Source of the DNA: Pelagerythrobacter sp041912895
GTDB taxonomy: Bacteria > Pseudomonadota > Alphaproteobacteria > Sphingomonadales > Sphingomonadaceae
DNA: 64,000 nucleotides
Direction of reading: 5' to 3'
Assembly: GCF_041912895.1 (NCBI RefSeq)
Contig: NZ_JAYSGI010000001.1
Location: 310,001-374,000 of the forward strand
In this document: in pieces, positions 36,681 through 44,853 of the stretch
Layout of the letters: each line of letters opens with the position of its first letter
How positions within the stretch are numbered: the first letter of the stretch is position 1
The notes under the pieces: model-generated
The model's input: the letters and a program-made list of their open reading frames with translations, nothing else
Databases searched by the model: none
Told to the model about the DNA's origin: nothing
Translations under genes and position numbers: made by a program

Positions 36681-37168
36681 ATGTAATCATGGACGCATGC
36701 TCTGTAATAAATCTCCACAATGGAGGAGTACTGAAGATTGCTTGCCAAATCGATGGAGTCCAGGTTCAGGTGGGGCCTATCGCGGGAGGGGAATGCTCTG
36801 AAGATTGTGCTGTCGCCTTGGCTACCTTGAACGAAGCCGGTTCACTTGAATATCTGACCGACACCACCTTAGACGCAGATACGTTTCTAGAATTTGTAGA
36901 TCGCTATCGGCTTGGCGACGGCGAAGCAGAGTGCATTTTGCTGGCTGAAATTGATAATGACGCGGTAGTTTGTTGTGACGATTTGCGTGGACGAAAGAAA
37001 GCTATAATGTTGCTAGGTGAGGGAAGGCTCATTGGTTCGCTCGCACTCTTGCGCATGACAGTTGAAGGTGGACAACTAGACAGTCAGGGAGCATTCACTG
37101 CCTATCAGCAAATGAGGGACGCTGGGGGCTTCCTGCCGGAACTCGGCCTGGATTATTTCGCCACCTAG
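36677..37168 (+). CDS. PIN-domain-like protein, possible ribonuclease toxin
   Basis: 163 aa. N-terminal strand VIMDACSVINL with Asp6, the middle LGDGEAECILLA (Glu83/Glu85) and VVCCDDLRGRKKA (Asp101/Asp102) give the acidic tetrad of PIN nucleases in the right order and spacing. It starts at a GTG overlapping the stop of the ImmA/IrrE gene (GTGA). Position after an Xre-COG2856 gene is a predicted toxin-antitoxin arrangement. Last gene of the AT-rich operon; the following 276 bp holds no gene but a structured repeat and a short REP-like motif at 37411-37433. Confidence 0.75.
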   Translation: MNVIMDACSVINLHNGGVLKIACQIDGVQVQVGPIAGGECSEDCAVALATLNEAGSLEYLTDTTLDADTFLEFVDRYRLGDGEAECILLAEIDNDAVVCCDDLRGRKKAIMLLGEGRLIGSLALLRMTVEGGQLDSQGAFTAYQQMRDAGGFLPELGLDYFAT

Positions 37169-37291
37169 TCCGCTCATCACTTAGCCAACCTCAATCCCAC
37201 TCATCAGCGTTCAAGGTCTTGACCCGTGGGCAGTGGTCCGGCTCGCGGTACCCCGGCTCTGCCCCGTCATGTAGAAAGTGCCCTGTGGTTT

Positions 37292-37395
37292 CGCCCTCAA
37301 GCGCCGGGCGCGGGCCATCCGGCCCGCTTGGCTCTCCTCGCATAAGCTCGGGCGGCCGTTCGGCCTTGCGGTCGGCTGGTCGCCGACCGGGCCTT
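37292..37395. repeat. Hairpin-rich repeat, copy A (with 20-bp insertion)
   Basis: Identical over 84 bp to copy B at 38444-38527 except that this copy carries 20 extra bases (37331-37350). The unit holds successive hairpins: GGGCC-ATCC-GGCCC, GGCCG-TT-CGGCC and GGTCGGC-N5-GCCGACC. It belongs to the class of short structured intergenic repeats. It could act as a bidirectional terminator or RNA-stabilising element; whether it is mobile is unknown. Confidence 0.85.
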
Positions 37396-37444
37396 TCCGG
37401 GCCATCCTCCTACGACAGGCTCAGGATGAGCGGGGTGCTGGAGA

Positions 37445-38356
37445 CTACCACCCCTCCTCCTTCAAGCTCCGCACCCTTGGCTCCGCCCGGCGTTTCGCCA
37501 CCGCTTCCTCCGCCGCCTTGTCCTTCGCGCGTTCCTCGGCGAGGAAGGCTTCGGTCTCCTTTTCCAGTTCCGCCCGGTAGTCGACGATCGTCGGGATTTC
37601 GTCGCTTTCGGGCGGGAGCGGGGGGAGGCCGGCCTGTTCGCGTTCGCGGTTTTCCTCCGCGCGCCGGCGTTCGTGGTATGCGCGTGAGGAGGGGTGTTCG
37701 GGATCTTCGCGGGGGTCGTAGCCCTCGGCCTTGTCCTCGCGCTCGAGCCGGGCGAATTCCTCGTAGGCGGCGCGGGTACGCGGGCGCATGGCGCGGAGCC
37801 AGTTCAGGTGCATCGCATCGAGCTTGCGGTCGATGCTGGCGTAGACCTCTTCCTCCGCATCGTCGGCGCGCTTCTGCTCTTCCTCCCACTCCGCGCGCCA
37901 CTGCTTCTTCAGCCGTTCCAGCTCCATCTTGCCGACGGCGTTCATGGCCTTGGGCTTGCCTTCCGCAAAGCGATCGGCGGCGCGGTTGCGGAGCATGAAC
38001 ATGAGCAGGCGGTCGTTGTAGACGGTGCGCTCGCCGATGTGCTTGCCGTAGGAGTAGACGGGGACGCCTACGCCGTTGAGCGCGCGGTCCATCGCGGTGT
38101 CCTCGATCCTGCGCATCCCGAGATCGACTGCCGCGTCCCACGCCGCGCGGAAGCCCTCGGCGCCCGGCTGGCGGCGCAGGTGATAGGCGCCGTTCGTGCT
38201 GCGGCGGACGCGGCGGCAGGCGGAGGTGACGGAGCCGGTGTCGGCCAGTGCCTCGATGAAGGCGCGCTGGACCTCGGGCTTCCACCCATTGGAGCGGTCC
38301 ACCTGGCGCGGGACGGGGGCGAAGGCGGGCAGGGTGGCGGGGGCGGTTTCGGACAT
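37445..38356 (-). CDS. HTH protein resembling phage terminase small subunits
   Basis: 303 aa. Residues 20-125 read GWKPEVQRAFIEALADTGSVTSACRRV...AYHLRRQPGAEGFRAAWDAAVDLG, a helix-turn-helix of the type seen in terminase small subunits. A Glu/Arg/Lys-rich coiled-coil tail follows to the end. Similar stand-alone proteins without other phage genes occur in sphingomonads, as here. The ATG at 38356 has GGGAGAG just upstream. The gene sits between the two copies of an 84-bp repeat and directly after a terminator hairpin. DNA binding is likely; a packaging role is not supported. Confidence 0.75.
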   Translation of the reverse strand: MSETAPATLPAFAPVPRQVDRSNGWKPEVQRAFIEALADTGSVTSACRRVRRSTNGAYHLRRQPGAEGFRAAWDAAVDLGMRRIEDTAMDRALNGVGVPVYSYGKHIGERTVYNDRLLMFMLRNRAADRFAEGKPKAMNAVGKMELERLKKQWRAEWEEEQKRADDAEEEVYASIDRKLDAMHLNWLRAMRPRTRAAYEEFARLEREDKAEGYDPREDPEHPSSRAYHERRRAEENREREQAGLPPLPPESDEIPTIVDYRAELEKETEAFLAEERAKDKAAEEAVAKRRAEPRVRSLKEEGW

Positions 38357-38374
38357 GAGGGACTCTCCCGAACG

Positions 38375-38402
38375 AAAAGGGCCGGGGAACATGCCCCGGC
38401 CC
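38375..38402 (-). terminator. Rho-independent terminator after proC-proA
   Basis: A perfect 9-bp stem (38379-38387 with 38394-38402) with a 6-nt loop, followed leftward by TTTT. It lies between proA and the HTH gene, only 19 bp before the HTH ATG, so it either ends the proline operon or forms part of the HTH leader. Confidence 0.8.
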
Positions 38403-38443
38403 GATGCGTGTAGGAAAATGGTTTTTTGGGGCTTTCCTGTTTG

Positions 38444-38527
38444 CGCCCTCAAGCGCCGGGCGCGGGCCATCCGGCCCGCTTGGGCGGCCGTTCGGCCTTG
38501 CGGTCGGCTGGTCGCCGACCGGGCCTT
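38444..38527. repeat. Hairpin-rich repeat, copy B
   Basis: 84-bp unit identical to copy A apart from the insertion there. It begins exactly at the 3' end of proA, overlapping two bases of the stop codon, and contains the same three hairpins. Confidence 0.85.
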
Positions 38528-39791
38528 ACGGCCGCGTCTGGCCGTTGCCGTGGACGAGGTATTTGAAGCTGCACAGCTGCTCCAGCCCCACGGGGCCGCG
38601 GGCGTGCATCTTGCCGGTGGCGATGCCGATCTCCGCGCCCATGCCGAACTCGCCGCCGTCGGAGAACTGGGTGGAGGCGTTGTGCATTACCACTGCGCTG
38701 TCGATCGCGGTCATGAAGCGGCGCGCGGCGTCGGCGTCCTCGGTCAGGATGGCGTCGGTGTGGTGGCTGGAGTGCGCGTCGACCCAGGCGATGCCTTCGT
38801 CGAGGCCGCCCACGATCTTCACGCTGGCGATGGGATCGAGGTATTCGGTGTTCCAGTCGTCTTCGCTCGCGGGCTTGATGCGGCTGTCGAGCGCGACCGC
38901 CTCGGCATCGCCGCGCAGTTCGCAGTCGGCGGCCATCGCCTCGGCCAGCTTGGGCACGACCTTGTCGGCGATCGCGCGGTCGACGACGATGCTTTCGGTC
39001 GCGCCGCAAACGCCGGTGCGGCGCAGCTTGGCGTTGCGGATGATCTGGATCGACTTGTCGACGTCGGCGGCGGCGTGGACGTAGGAGTGGCAGTTGCCGT
39101 CGAGGTGAAGGAGCGTGGGGACGCTCGCCTGGTCGCGCACCAGCTCCACCAAGCCGCGCCCGCCGCGCGGGATCACAAGATCGACGAATTCGTCCGCCTT
39201 GAGCAGCGCGGCGACGGCGTCGCGGTCGGTGGTCTGGACGGTCTGCACCGCGTCTTCGGGCAGACCCGCGGCCTGCAGCCCGGCGCGCATCGCGGCGACG
39301 ATCTCGCGCGTGGAATTGCGGCTTTCGGAGCCGCCGCGCAGGATCACCGCATTGCCCGATTTCAGGCACAGCGCGGAAGCGTCGGCACCGACATTGGGGC
39401 GCGATTCGTAGATCATGCCGATGACGCCGATGGGCACCGCGACGCGCTCGATCCGAAGGCCGTTGGGCCGGTCGAACTGCGCGAGCTGGCGGCCGACGGG
39501 ATCGGGCAGCTCGGCGATTTCCTCCAGCGCGGAGGCCATGCCTTCGATGCGATCCTCGGTCAGCCGGAGGCGGTCGATGAAGCTGTCGGGCTTCTTGTCC
39601 TCGACACTGGCGACGTCGGCCGCGTTCGCCTCGAGCAGCGCGGGCGCGGCGGCGCGCAGGGCCTTGGCCGCCTCGCGCAGCGCGGTGTTCTTCGCCTCGG
39701 TGCTGGCCAAGAGCAGCCCGCGCGCGGCCTCACGGGCGCGGCTGCCGAGGTCGTGGATGTGGATCTGCGGGTCGAGCGTCTGGTCGTTCAT
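38526..39791 (-). CDS. proA: Glutamate-5-semialdehyde dehydrogenase (gamma-glutamyl phosphate reductase)
   Basis: Second step of proline synthesis: reduces glutamyl-5-phosphate with NADPH. 421 aa, aldehyde-dehydrogenase fold. Seen are IGVIGMIYESRPNVGAD, LRGGSES, VIPRGGRGL, the catalytic Cys in GVCGATES and EFGMGAEIGIATGKMHARGPVGLEQL split by family motifs. All typical. It follows proC with 44 nt between, so both are one leftward unit, divergent from proB, which makes its substrate. Confidence 0.96.
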   Translation of the reverse strand: MNDQTLDPQIHIHDLGSRAREAARGLLLASTEAKNTALREAAKALRAAAPALLEANAADVASVEDKKPDSFIDRLRLTEDRIEGMASALEEIAELPDPVGRQLAQFDRPNGLRIERVAVPIGVIGMIYESRPNVGADASALCLKSGNAVILRGGSESRNSTREIVAAMRAGLQAAGLPEDAVQTVQTTDRDAVAALLKADEFVDLVIPRGGRGLVELVRDQASVPTLLHLDGNCHSYVHAAADVDKSIQIIRNAKLRRTGVCGATESIVVDRAIADKVVPKLAEAMAADCELRGDAEAVALDSRIKPASEDDWNTEYLDPIASVKIVGGLDEGIAWVDAHSSHHTDAILTEDADAARRFMTAIDSAVVMHNASTQFSDGGEFGMGAEIGIATGKMHARGPVGLEQLCSFKYLVHGNGQTRP

Positions 39792-39835
39792 GATATCCTC
39801 GTAGTTCGTAGTGAAGGCGGGAGCGGGCGCGAAAT

Positions 39836-40624
39836 TCAGCGCAGCTCGACCGCCCGGTCGTAGGCCGCCTGCAAGGTAGCACGCATCAGGCGCGAAAGCT
39901 CGTCCCCGCCGTTGAGCGCGGCGAGCCCCGCGGCGGTGGTGCCACCCTTGCTGGTGACCGAATTGCGCAAGCTGCCGAGATCGTCGGCATCGTCTTCCAT
40001 CGCCATGGCGACCGTGCCGGCCATCGTGCCGAGCACCATGGTACGCGCTTCCTCGCGCGTGAAGCCGAGATCCTCGGCAGCGGCGACATAGGCCCGCGCG
40101 ATCTCGAACACGTAGCCCGGGCCGGAGCCGGCGACTGCGGTCACGCGGTCGAGCTTGTCCTCGCTGTCGACGACGACGACGCTGCCGGCACGCTCCATCA
40201 GCGCGCGGGCGTGCGCGAGCTGGTCGCTGTCGGCATCGGCGGCGGCATAGAGGCCGCTGACGCCCTGGCCGACCGCGGCGGGGAGGTTCGGCATCACGCG
40301 AACGACGGGGGCGTCGTTCATCGCGCGGGCGAGGCGATCGGTGGAGCACCCGGCCGCGATCGATAGCACGTAGCCGCCCTCGGCGAGCCGGTGCGCGTGC
40401 CCGGGCAGGATGTCGTCGATCATCTGCGGCTTGATCGCGGCGATCACGACATCGAACTTGTCCTCGCCCAACGCCTCGGCATCGTTGACGAGTCGCGCGC
40501 CGGCGGGCGCCTTATCGAGCGCGGGATCGACGATCGTGAAGTCCTCGCTCCCATTCGACCAGTGCTTCAGCAGTGCGCCACCCATCTTGCCGCAGCCGAT
40601 CATAAGTATGTGATTGAATTGCAA
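39836..40624 (-). CDS. proC: Pyrroline-5-carboxylate reductase
   Basis: Last step of proline synthesis, NAD(P)H-dependent. 262 aa. The Rossmann loop MIGCGKMGGALL opens the protein. AAIKPQ, VRVMPNLPAAVGQG, AVAGSGPGYVFE and the signature VTSKGGTTAAGLAAL follow, as in ProC. I place the start at TTG 40624 because AGAGG lies 7 nt upstream and it gives seven residues before the Rossmann loop; the frame is open to 40888 but that is the promoter region. Confidence 0.94.
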   Translation of the reverse strand: MQFNHILMIGCGKMGGALLKHWSNGSEDFTIVDPALDKAPAGARLVNDAEALGEDKFDVVIAAIKPQMIDDILPGHAHRLAEGGYVLSIAAGCSTDRLARAMNDAPVVRVMPNLPAAVGQGVSGLYAAADADSDQLAHARALMERAGSVVVVDSEDKLDRVTAVAGSGPGYVFEIARAYVAAAEDLGFTREEARTMVLGTMAGTVAMAMEDDADDLGSLRNSVTSKGGTTAAGLAALNGGDELSRLMRATLQAAYDRAVELR

Positions 40625-40736
40625 ACCTAACCTCTTATCGTCATCAAATAAATCCCGATGCGCTGCTGTGCTCTCGACAGAAAATAGGCGATTACCCCTC
40701 GTTTCCCGCGCCAGCAAACTTTTTTCGGATCGCCGG

Positions 40737-40751
40737 TTGTGCAGTGCACAA
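40737..40751. promoter_or_regulatory. Palindromic operator candidate between proC and proB
   Basis: TTGTGCA-G-TGCACAA is a perfect 15-bp odd palindrome in the middle of the AT-rich 178-bp gap between the divergent proC and proB starts. Two further small palindromes, CTACGTAG and CGTACG, follow at 40759-40772. A shared regulator of proline genes is a reasonable inference; its family is unknown. Confidence 0.5.
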
Positions 40752-40802
40752 TTACTATCTACGTAGCGTACGGAAATTTTCAAGGAATGGATTTTTATTA
40801 CC

Positions 40803-41951
40803 GTGTCTGAGAAGCGAAGCATTGTCGTCAAAATTGGTTCCGCGCTGCTTGCCAACTCCGACCTGCTGACACCGCGGTTCGGCTTCATTCAGCGGCTGTT
40901 GGAAGATGTGACCCGGCTGCGCAGCGAGGGCTACAACGTGATCCTGTGCTCCTCGGGAGCAGTCGCGCTGGGCCTCAGGATCGTGGGCGAGACGCCGGAA
41001 AACGCCGGGGTCAGCGACAAGCAGGCCGCCGCCGCCTGCGGGATGCCGCTGCTGCTCAACGCCTACAAGCAGGTCGGCCACGAATACGGTTTCGAGATCG
41101 CCCAGGTGCTGCTGACCTTGAGCGACTTCGAGCATCACCGCCGCTTTCTCAACACCCGCAACACCGTCCACCGCCTGCTCGAAGCGGGAGTGGTGCCGAT
41201 CGTCAACGAGAACGATTCGATCACCACCGAGGAAATCCGCGTGGGCGACAACGATCGGCTGGCGGCCAAGGTCGCGCAGATGGTCGGCGCGAAGGATTTC
41301 GTCATCCTCACCTGCGTCGAAGGGCTCTACGACCGCAATCCCGACGAACCCGGCGCGCAACTCGTCGAACAGGTCGAGGACGTCGGCGCCTACATGGCGG
41401 CGACCACTGGCAAGTCCACGCTGGGCACCGGCGGCATGACGACCAAGCTCAAGGCCGCGAACATGGCGCAGGAAGCGGGCTGCACGACGTATATCGCCAA
41501 CGGCGAGCACGAACGGCCGCTGTCGATGGTGCTATCGGGCGAACGGCGCTGCACCAAGTGCTTGCCGCATCCCAATCCGCTGTCGGGTAAGGACAGCTGG
41601 ATCGCGAACCGCCTGCAGATGGCGGGCAGCATCGAGGTCAGCAAGGAACTGGCCGATGCGCTGGTGACCGAAAAGCGCTCGATCCAGCGCGAGGACGTGG
41701 TTGCGATGGACGGCGATTTCACCCGCGGCGACGTGCTGCACCTCTACGACAGCGATGGCGTCGAGCGCGCGCGCGGGCTGAGCGATTTCACGTCCGAGGA
41801 ACTGCGGGTGATGATCGTCAACCCCGACGCCCCGGCCGAGCGGCTGCTCGGGTACAAGACGAAGGGCGAAGTGATCCGCGCCAACAACCTGGTGATGCTC
41901 GAAACCCGCCACCTGCTGTGGGATGCGCCGGCGGGGATGGCGCAGGCCTGA
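40803..41951 (+). CDS. proB: Glutamate 5-kinase with C-terminal PUA domain
   Basis: First step of proline synthesis, feedback-inhibited by proline. 382 aa. The amino-acid-kinase domain has VVKIGSALLAN, CSSGAVALG, PIVNENDSI and LGTGGMTTKLKAA; a PUA domain occupies about residues 285-375. Start GTG at 40803. A mini-ORF of seven codons (40787-40810, MDFYYRV) overlaps the start in another frame and sits behind AAGGA-like sequence, which could couple or attenuate translation. Confidence 0.95.
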   Translation: MSEKRSIVVKIGSALLANSDLLTPRFGFIQRLLEDVTRLRSEGYNVILCSSGAVALGLRIVGETPENAGVSDKQAAAACGMPLLLNAYKQVGHEYGFEIAQVLLTLSDFEHHRRFLNTRNTVHRLLEAGVVPIVNENDSITTEEIRVGDNDRLAAKVAQMVGAKDFVILTCVEGLYDRNPDEPGAQLVEQVEDVGAYMAATTGKSTLGTGGMTTKLKAANMAQEAGCTTYIANGEHERPLSMVLSGERRCTKCLPHPNPLSGKDSWIANRLQMAGSIEVSKELADALVTEKRSIQREDVVAMDGDFTRGDVLHLYDSDGVERARGLSDFTSEELRVMIVNPDAPAERLLGYKTKGEVIRANNLVMLETRHLLWDAPAGMAQA

Positions 41952-42024
41952 CGCCTGCAATCGCAGCGGAGGCGCACGATTAGAGGAAATTGCGCCATGT
42001 GCTCCGCTGATGCATGATGCGGTC

Positions 42025-42321
42025 ATGAACAGGGCCGAAGCGATAGTCCGGTTGAAGCCGATGGAGCGCCGCTTGCGCGAGCGGGGCATCAGGGCACTTT
42101 ACCTTTTTGGTTCCACCGCCCGGGACGAAGCCGGCGATGAATCCGATCTTGATTTGCTTTACGAATACGACACGTCGCGCAATTTCAGCCTGTTCGATCA
42201 GGCTGGAGCCATGCTGGAACTTTCCGACGAACTCGGCGCCAAAGTCGATCTGGTGTCCCGTGCTGGGTTGCGCCCCCGCTTGCGGGCGCGCGTTGAGGGC
42301 GAGATGGTCCGAATCTTCTGA
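42025..42321 (+). CDS. mntA: MntA-type minimal nucleotidyltransferase antitoxin
   Basis: 98 aa of the Pol-beta superfamily. The signature is LYLFGSTARDEAGDESDLDLL (GSx10DxD) with the third Asp in KVDLVS. In the HepT/MntA system the nucleotidyltransferase adds AMP units to a tyrosine of the HEPN toxin and neutralises it. The stop overlaps the toxin ATG as TGATG. An ATG at 42010 could give five more residues. Confidence 0.85.
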   Translation: MNRAEAIVRLKPMERRLRERGIRALYLFGSTARDEAGDESDLDLLYEYDTSRNFSLFDQAGAMLELSDELGAKVDLVSRAGLRPRLRARVEGEMVRIF

Positions 42322-42683
42322 TGGCAGAACTCGCGGATACATTGGACGACCTCGCACTGTTGATCGCGCGCGCGGAAAAATCGGTCGACGGCCGGACATT
42401 CGAAGAACTCGTGGCGAACGACGAGGCTTACGACGCTTTGACATACCGCCTCGCCATGATCGGCGAAACCAGCAAGCGGTTGCCCGACGCACTCAAGTCA
42501 AGGCACCCGGACTTGCCATGGCGCGAGATGGCGACGTTCCGCAACTTCGCCAGTCATGATTATTTCGGGGTCGACGCCCGGCTGGTCTGGCAGGCGGCGA
42601 TGAGCCTGCGGCCGATCAAGGTCATGGTTGTCGAAGAAGCGGCGCGTTGTCGAAACGAAGAAAGCCGGGATGGCGGCCTCTAA
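42321..42683 (+). CDS. hepT: HepT-like HEPN ribonuclease toxin
   Basis: 120 aa, HEPN/DUF86 family. The active motif R-x4-H-x-Y is present as RNFASHDY, and the AYDALTYRLAMIGETSKRLPD helix is typical. In known pairs this motif cuts RNA and its Tyr is the AMPylation site used by MntA. Directly coupled to mntA by one base. Confidence 0.88.
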   Translation: MAELADTLDDLALLIARAEKSVDGRTFEELVANDEAYDALTYRLAMIGETSKRLPDALKSRHPDLPWREMATFRNFASHDYFGVDARLVWQAAMSLRPIKVMVVEEAARCRNEESRDGGL

Positions 42684-42768
42684 CGCGGCTGCGCAAGTGA
42701 AATCGCCTGGGGGAGCCGCCGCCAACTTCACTTGGCGTTCAGCGAGGGCGGGGCTATAGGCCCGGGCC

Positions 42769-43572
42769 ATGATCAGTCGTCCGCGTTCGCCGCTCAAGCT
42801 CGCTCTCGCCGCCACCGCATGTGCGGCGGCCGTTCTCACCGCCGGTTGCGCCGGGCGCGGCGGAGGGCCCGAGGACACCGCCTACGTCGCGCGCGACGTG
42901 GAAACGCTCTATGCGGAAGCCAAGCGGCGGCTCGATCGGGGCAATGCGACGCTCGCGGCCGCGCTGTTCGACGAGGTCGAGCGCCAGCACCCCTATTCGC
43001 CCTGGGCGCGCCGCGCGCAGTTGATGAGCAGCTTCAGCTACTACGTCGCACAAGATTACAACAAGTCGATCCAGTCCGCGCAGCGGTTCCTGTCGATCCA
43101 TCCGGGCAACAAGGATGCCCCCTACGCCTATTACCTGATCGCGCTCAGCTATTACGAGCAGATCAGCGACGTGCATCGCGACCAGGCGATCACCGAGCAG
43201 GCGCGCACCGCGCTGAACGAGGTTGTGCGCCGCTTCCCGCAGACCGCATACGCGGCGGACGCGCGGCTCAAGCTCGACCTCGTCAACGATCACCTCGCGG
43301 GTAAGGAAATGGAGATCGGCCGGTTCTACGAGCAGTCGGGCAAGTGGCTCGCGGCGCAGATCCGGTTCCAGAACGTGGTCGACAACTTCCAGACGACCAC
43401 CCACGCGCCCGAGGCGCTCTATCGCCTGACCGAAACCAGCCTCGCGCTCGGCATCCCGCAGGAAGCGGTCAAGTACACCGCCGTGCTCGGCGCGAACTAT
43501 CCGGGCAACGAGTGGTACGACAAGGCCTACGATCTGGTGCAGGACCACGCGGCGGGCGTGACTGCGAGCTGA
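42769..43572 (+). CDS. bamD: Outer-membrane assembly lipoprotein BamD
   Basis: Essential TPR lipoprotein of the BAM complex. 267 aa with lipobox LTAGC (Cys27 of the reading) and five TPR-like units: DVETLYAEAKRRLDRGNATLAAALFDEVERQHP opens the first, split here across family motifs; FQNVVDNFQTTTHAPEALYRLTE lies in the last. Length and layout are typical of alphaproteobacterial BamD. Recombination gene recN follows further on, the common bamD-recN-ligA order, here interrupted by accessory genes. Confidence 0.94.
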   Translation: MISRPRSPLKLALAATACAAAVLTAGCAGRGGGPEDTAYVARDVETLYAEAKRRLDRGNATLAAALFDEVERQHPYSPWARRAQLMSSFSYYVAQDYNKSIQSAQRFLSIHPGNKDAPYAYYLIALSYYEQISDVHRDQAITEQARTALNEVVRRFPQTAYAADARLKLDLVNDHLAGKEMEIGRFYEQSGKWLAAQIRFQNVVDNFQTTTHAPEALYRLTETSLALGIPQEAVKYTAVLGANYPGNEWYDKAYDLVQDHAAGVTAS

Positions 43573-43579
43573 CCTTCGC

Positions 43580-44725
43580 TCAGGCGGCGATCGCTCGCGG
43601 CGATGCTGCCTGTGACGCGGCGGCCTCGGGAGCTTCCGCCATCCTGTTCCGGCCCGCCGATTTCGCCGTGTAGAGTGCCGCATCGGCCCGTGCGAACAGC
43701 GCGCGCCAGTGCTCGTCGGCAAAGGCCGGGCCGTCGGCCACGCCGATGCTGGCGGTGACCGGGCGGCCATGCGGCATCGGATGCCCGGAAATCTCGGCCA
43801 GGATCGACAACGGCAGACCCGCGGGCAGCTCGTCCGCCGGCCCGACGATCGCGAACTCCTCGCCGCCGATCCGCGCGACCGCGGCGGGGCCGCCGTCATG
43901 GCGGCGCAGCAGAGCGCCGATCGCGCGCAGCACATCGTCGCCCATGTCGTGCCCGTGGCGGTCGTTGATCGCCTTGAAATGGTCGAGATCGATCAGCATC
44001 AGCCGCAAAGCCGCGCCGTCGCGGCCCATCGCCTGCGCCTCGTCGAGCAGCGCGCGGCGGTTGCTGAGCCCGGTCAGCGCGTCGGTGCGCGCCTGGCGCT
44101 GCGCGTCGTGCCGCAGGCGGTGCAGGTTGACCATGCGGGCGTTGTGCGAATCGACCATGCGCAACTGGAAGCCGCCAGCGAGCAGCAGGCTGATCGCGGC
44201 GGCCATCTCCACCGCGTTGCCGAACAAGATCATGAGGGCGGCGATCGGCAGCATGTCGAGCGCGAGCGTGACCATCGCCCCGACCTTGACGTTCGACAGG
44301 CAATAGGCGCTCGCCAGCGCGCCGACGATCAGGATGATCGGAAAATGCATCCGCGCGTCGACCGGCGAGTTGAGCCAGCTCAGCACGCACCAGCTCGTGC
44401 AGATCAGCGCGCCGAACCACGAGGAAACGGTGCTCTGGACGAGGAAATTGGCGGCCCGGCGCGGCTTTTCGGCAAAGTGCAGGTTGCGCCGCAGCGAAAC
44501 GATCGAGAGCAGCGAATAGAGCGCCATCGCTCCGGGCAGCCCATATTGCACGAACCAGCCGACGTTGGGGCTGGCGGTGAGCATGGCGATGATCGAATTG
44601 ATCGTCATCGCCGCGAGCAGCCACGGCGCCTGGCGCTGCAGCTCGCACGCGGCGTTGACGAGGAAATCGTCCCGGATCTCCGGCGGGAGATCGGGAATTA
44701 TCAGTGCTTCGAGCCGATTGCGCAA
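43580..44725 (-). CDS. Membrane diguanylate cyclase (GGDEF)
   Basis: 381 aa. About five or six hydrophobic helices (residues 32-200) precede a GGDEF domain with RTDALTGLSNRRALLDE, DLDHFKAINDRHGHDMGDDVLRA and the active-site RIGGEEFAIV. No RxxD inhibitory site is obvious before the motif. Start is TTG at 44725 with GGGGG five bases upstream. It lies between bamD (convergent) and recN (divergent), splitting a commonly conserved gene order. Confidence 0.9.
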   Translation of the reverse strand: MRNRLEALIIPDLPPEIRDDFLVNAACELQRQAPWLLAAMTINSIIAMLTASPNVGWFVQYGLPGAMALYSLLSIVSLRRNLHFAEKPRRAANFLVQSTVSSWFGALICTSWCVLSWLNSPVDARMHFPIILIVGALASAYCLSNVKVGAMVTLALDMLPIAALMILFGNAVEMAAAISLLLAGGFQLRMVDSHNARMVNLHRLRHDAQRQARTDALTGLSNRRALLDEAQAMGRDGAALRLMLIDLDHFKAINDRHGHDMGDDVLRAIGALLRRHDGGPAAVARIGGEEFAIVGPADELPAGLPLSILAEISGHPMPHGRPVTASIGVADGPAFADEHWRALFARADAALYTAKSAGRNRMAEAPEAAASQAASPRAIAA

Positions 44726-44853
44726 CCTCGCCCCCTACCGTCCCGAGGGCGCGCATAACGGGTCGAGGCTAAACATCGGTTAATTCGCTGGTGATGAATC
44801 GCATGGCTTTGCCCGCTGACACGCGCGCGGGGCTGCGCTAGGAAACGCGGCGA

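Noticed and set aside
37445..38356. Prophage, from the terminase-small-subunit-like HTH gene
   Set aside because: No large terminase, portal, capsid, tail, integrase or lysis gene lies in the window; neighbours are proline-synthesis genes.
37292..38527. The 84-bp direct repeats as attachment sites of the four-gene operon
   Set aside because: Both copies lie on the same side of the operon and flank a different gene; no copy is found near 33.8 kb.
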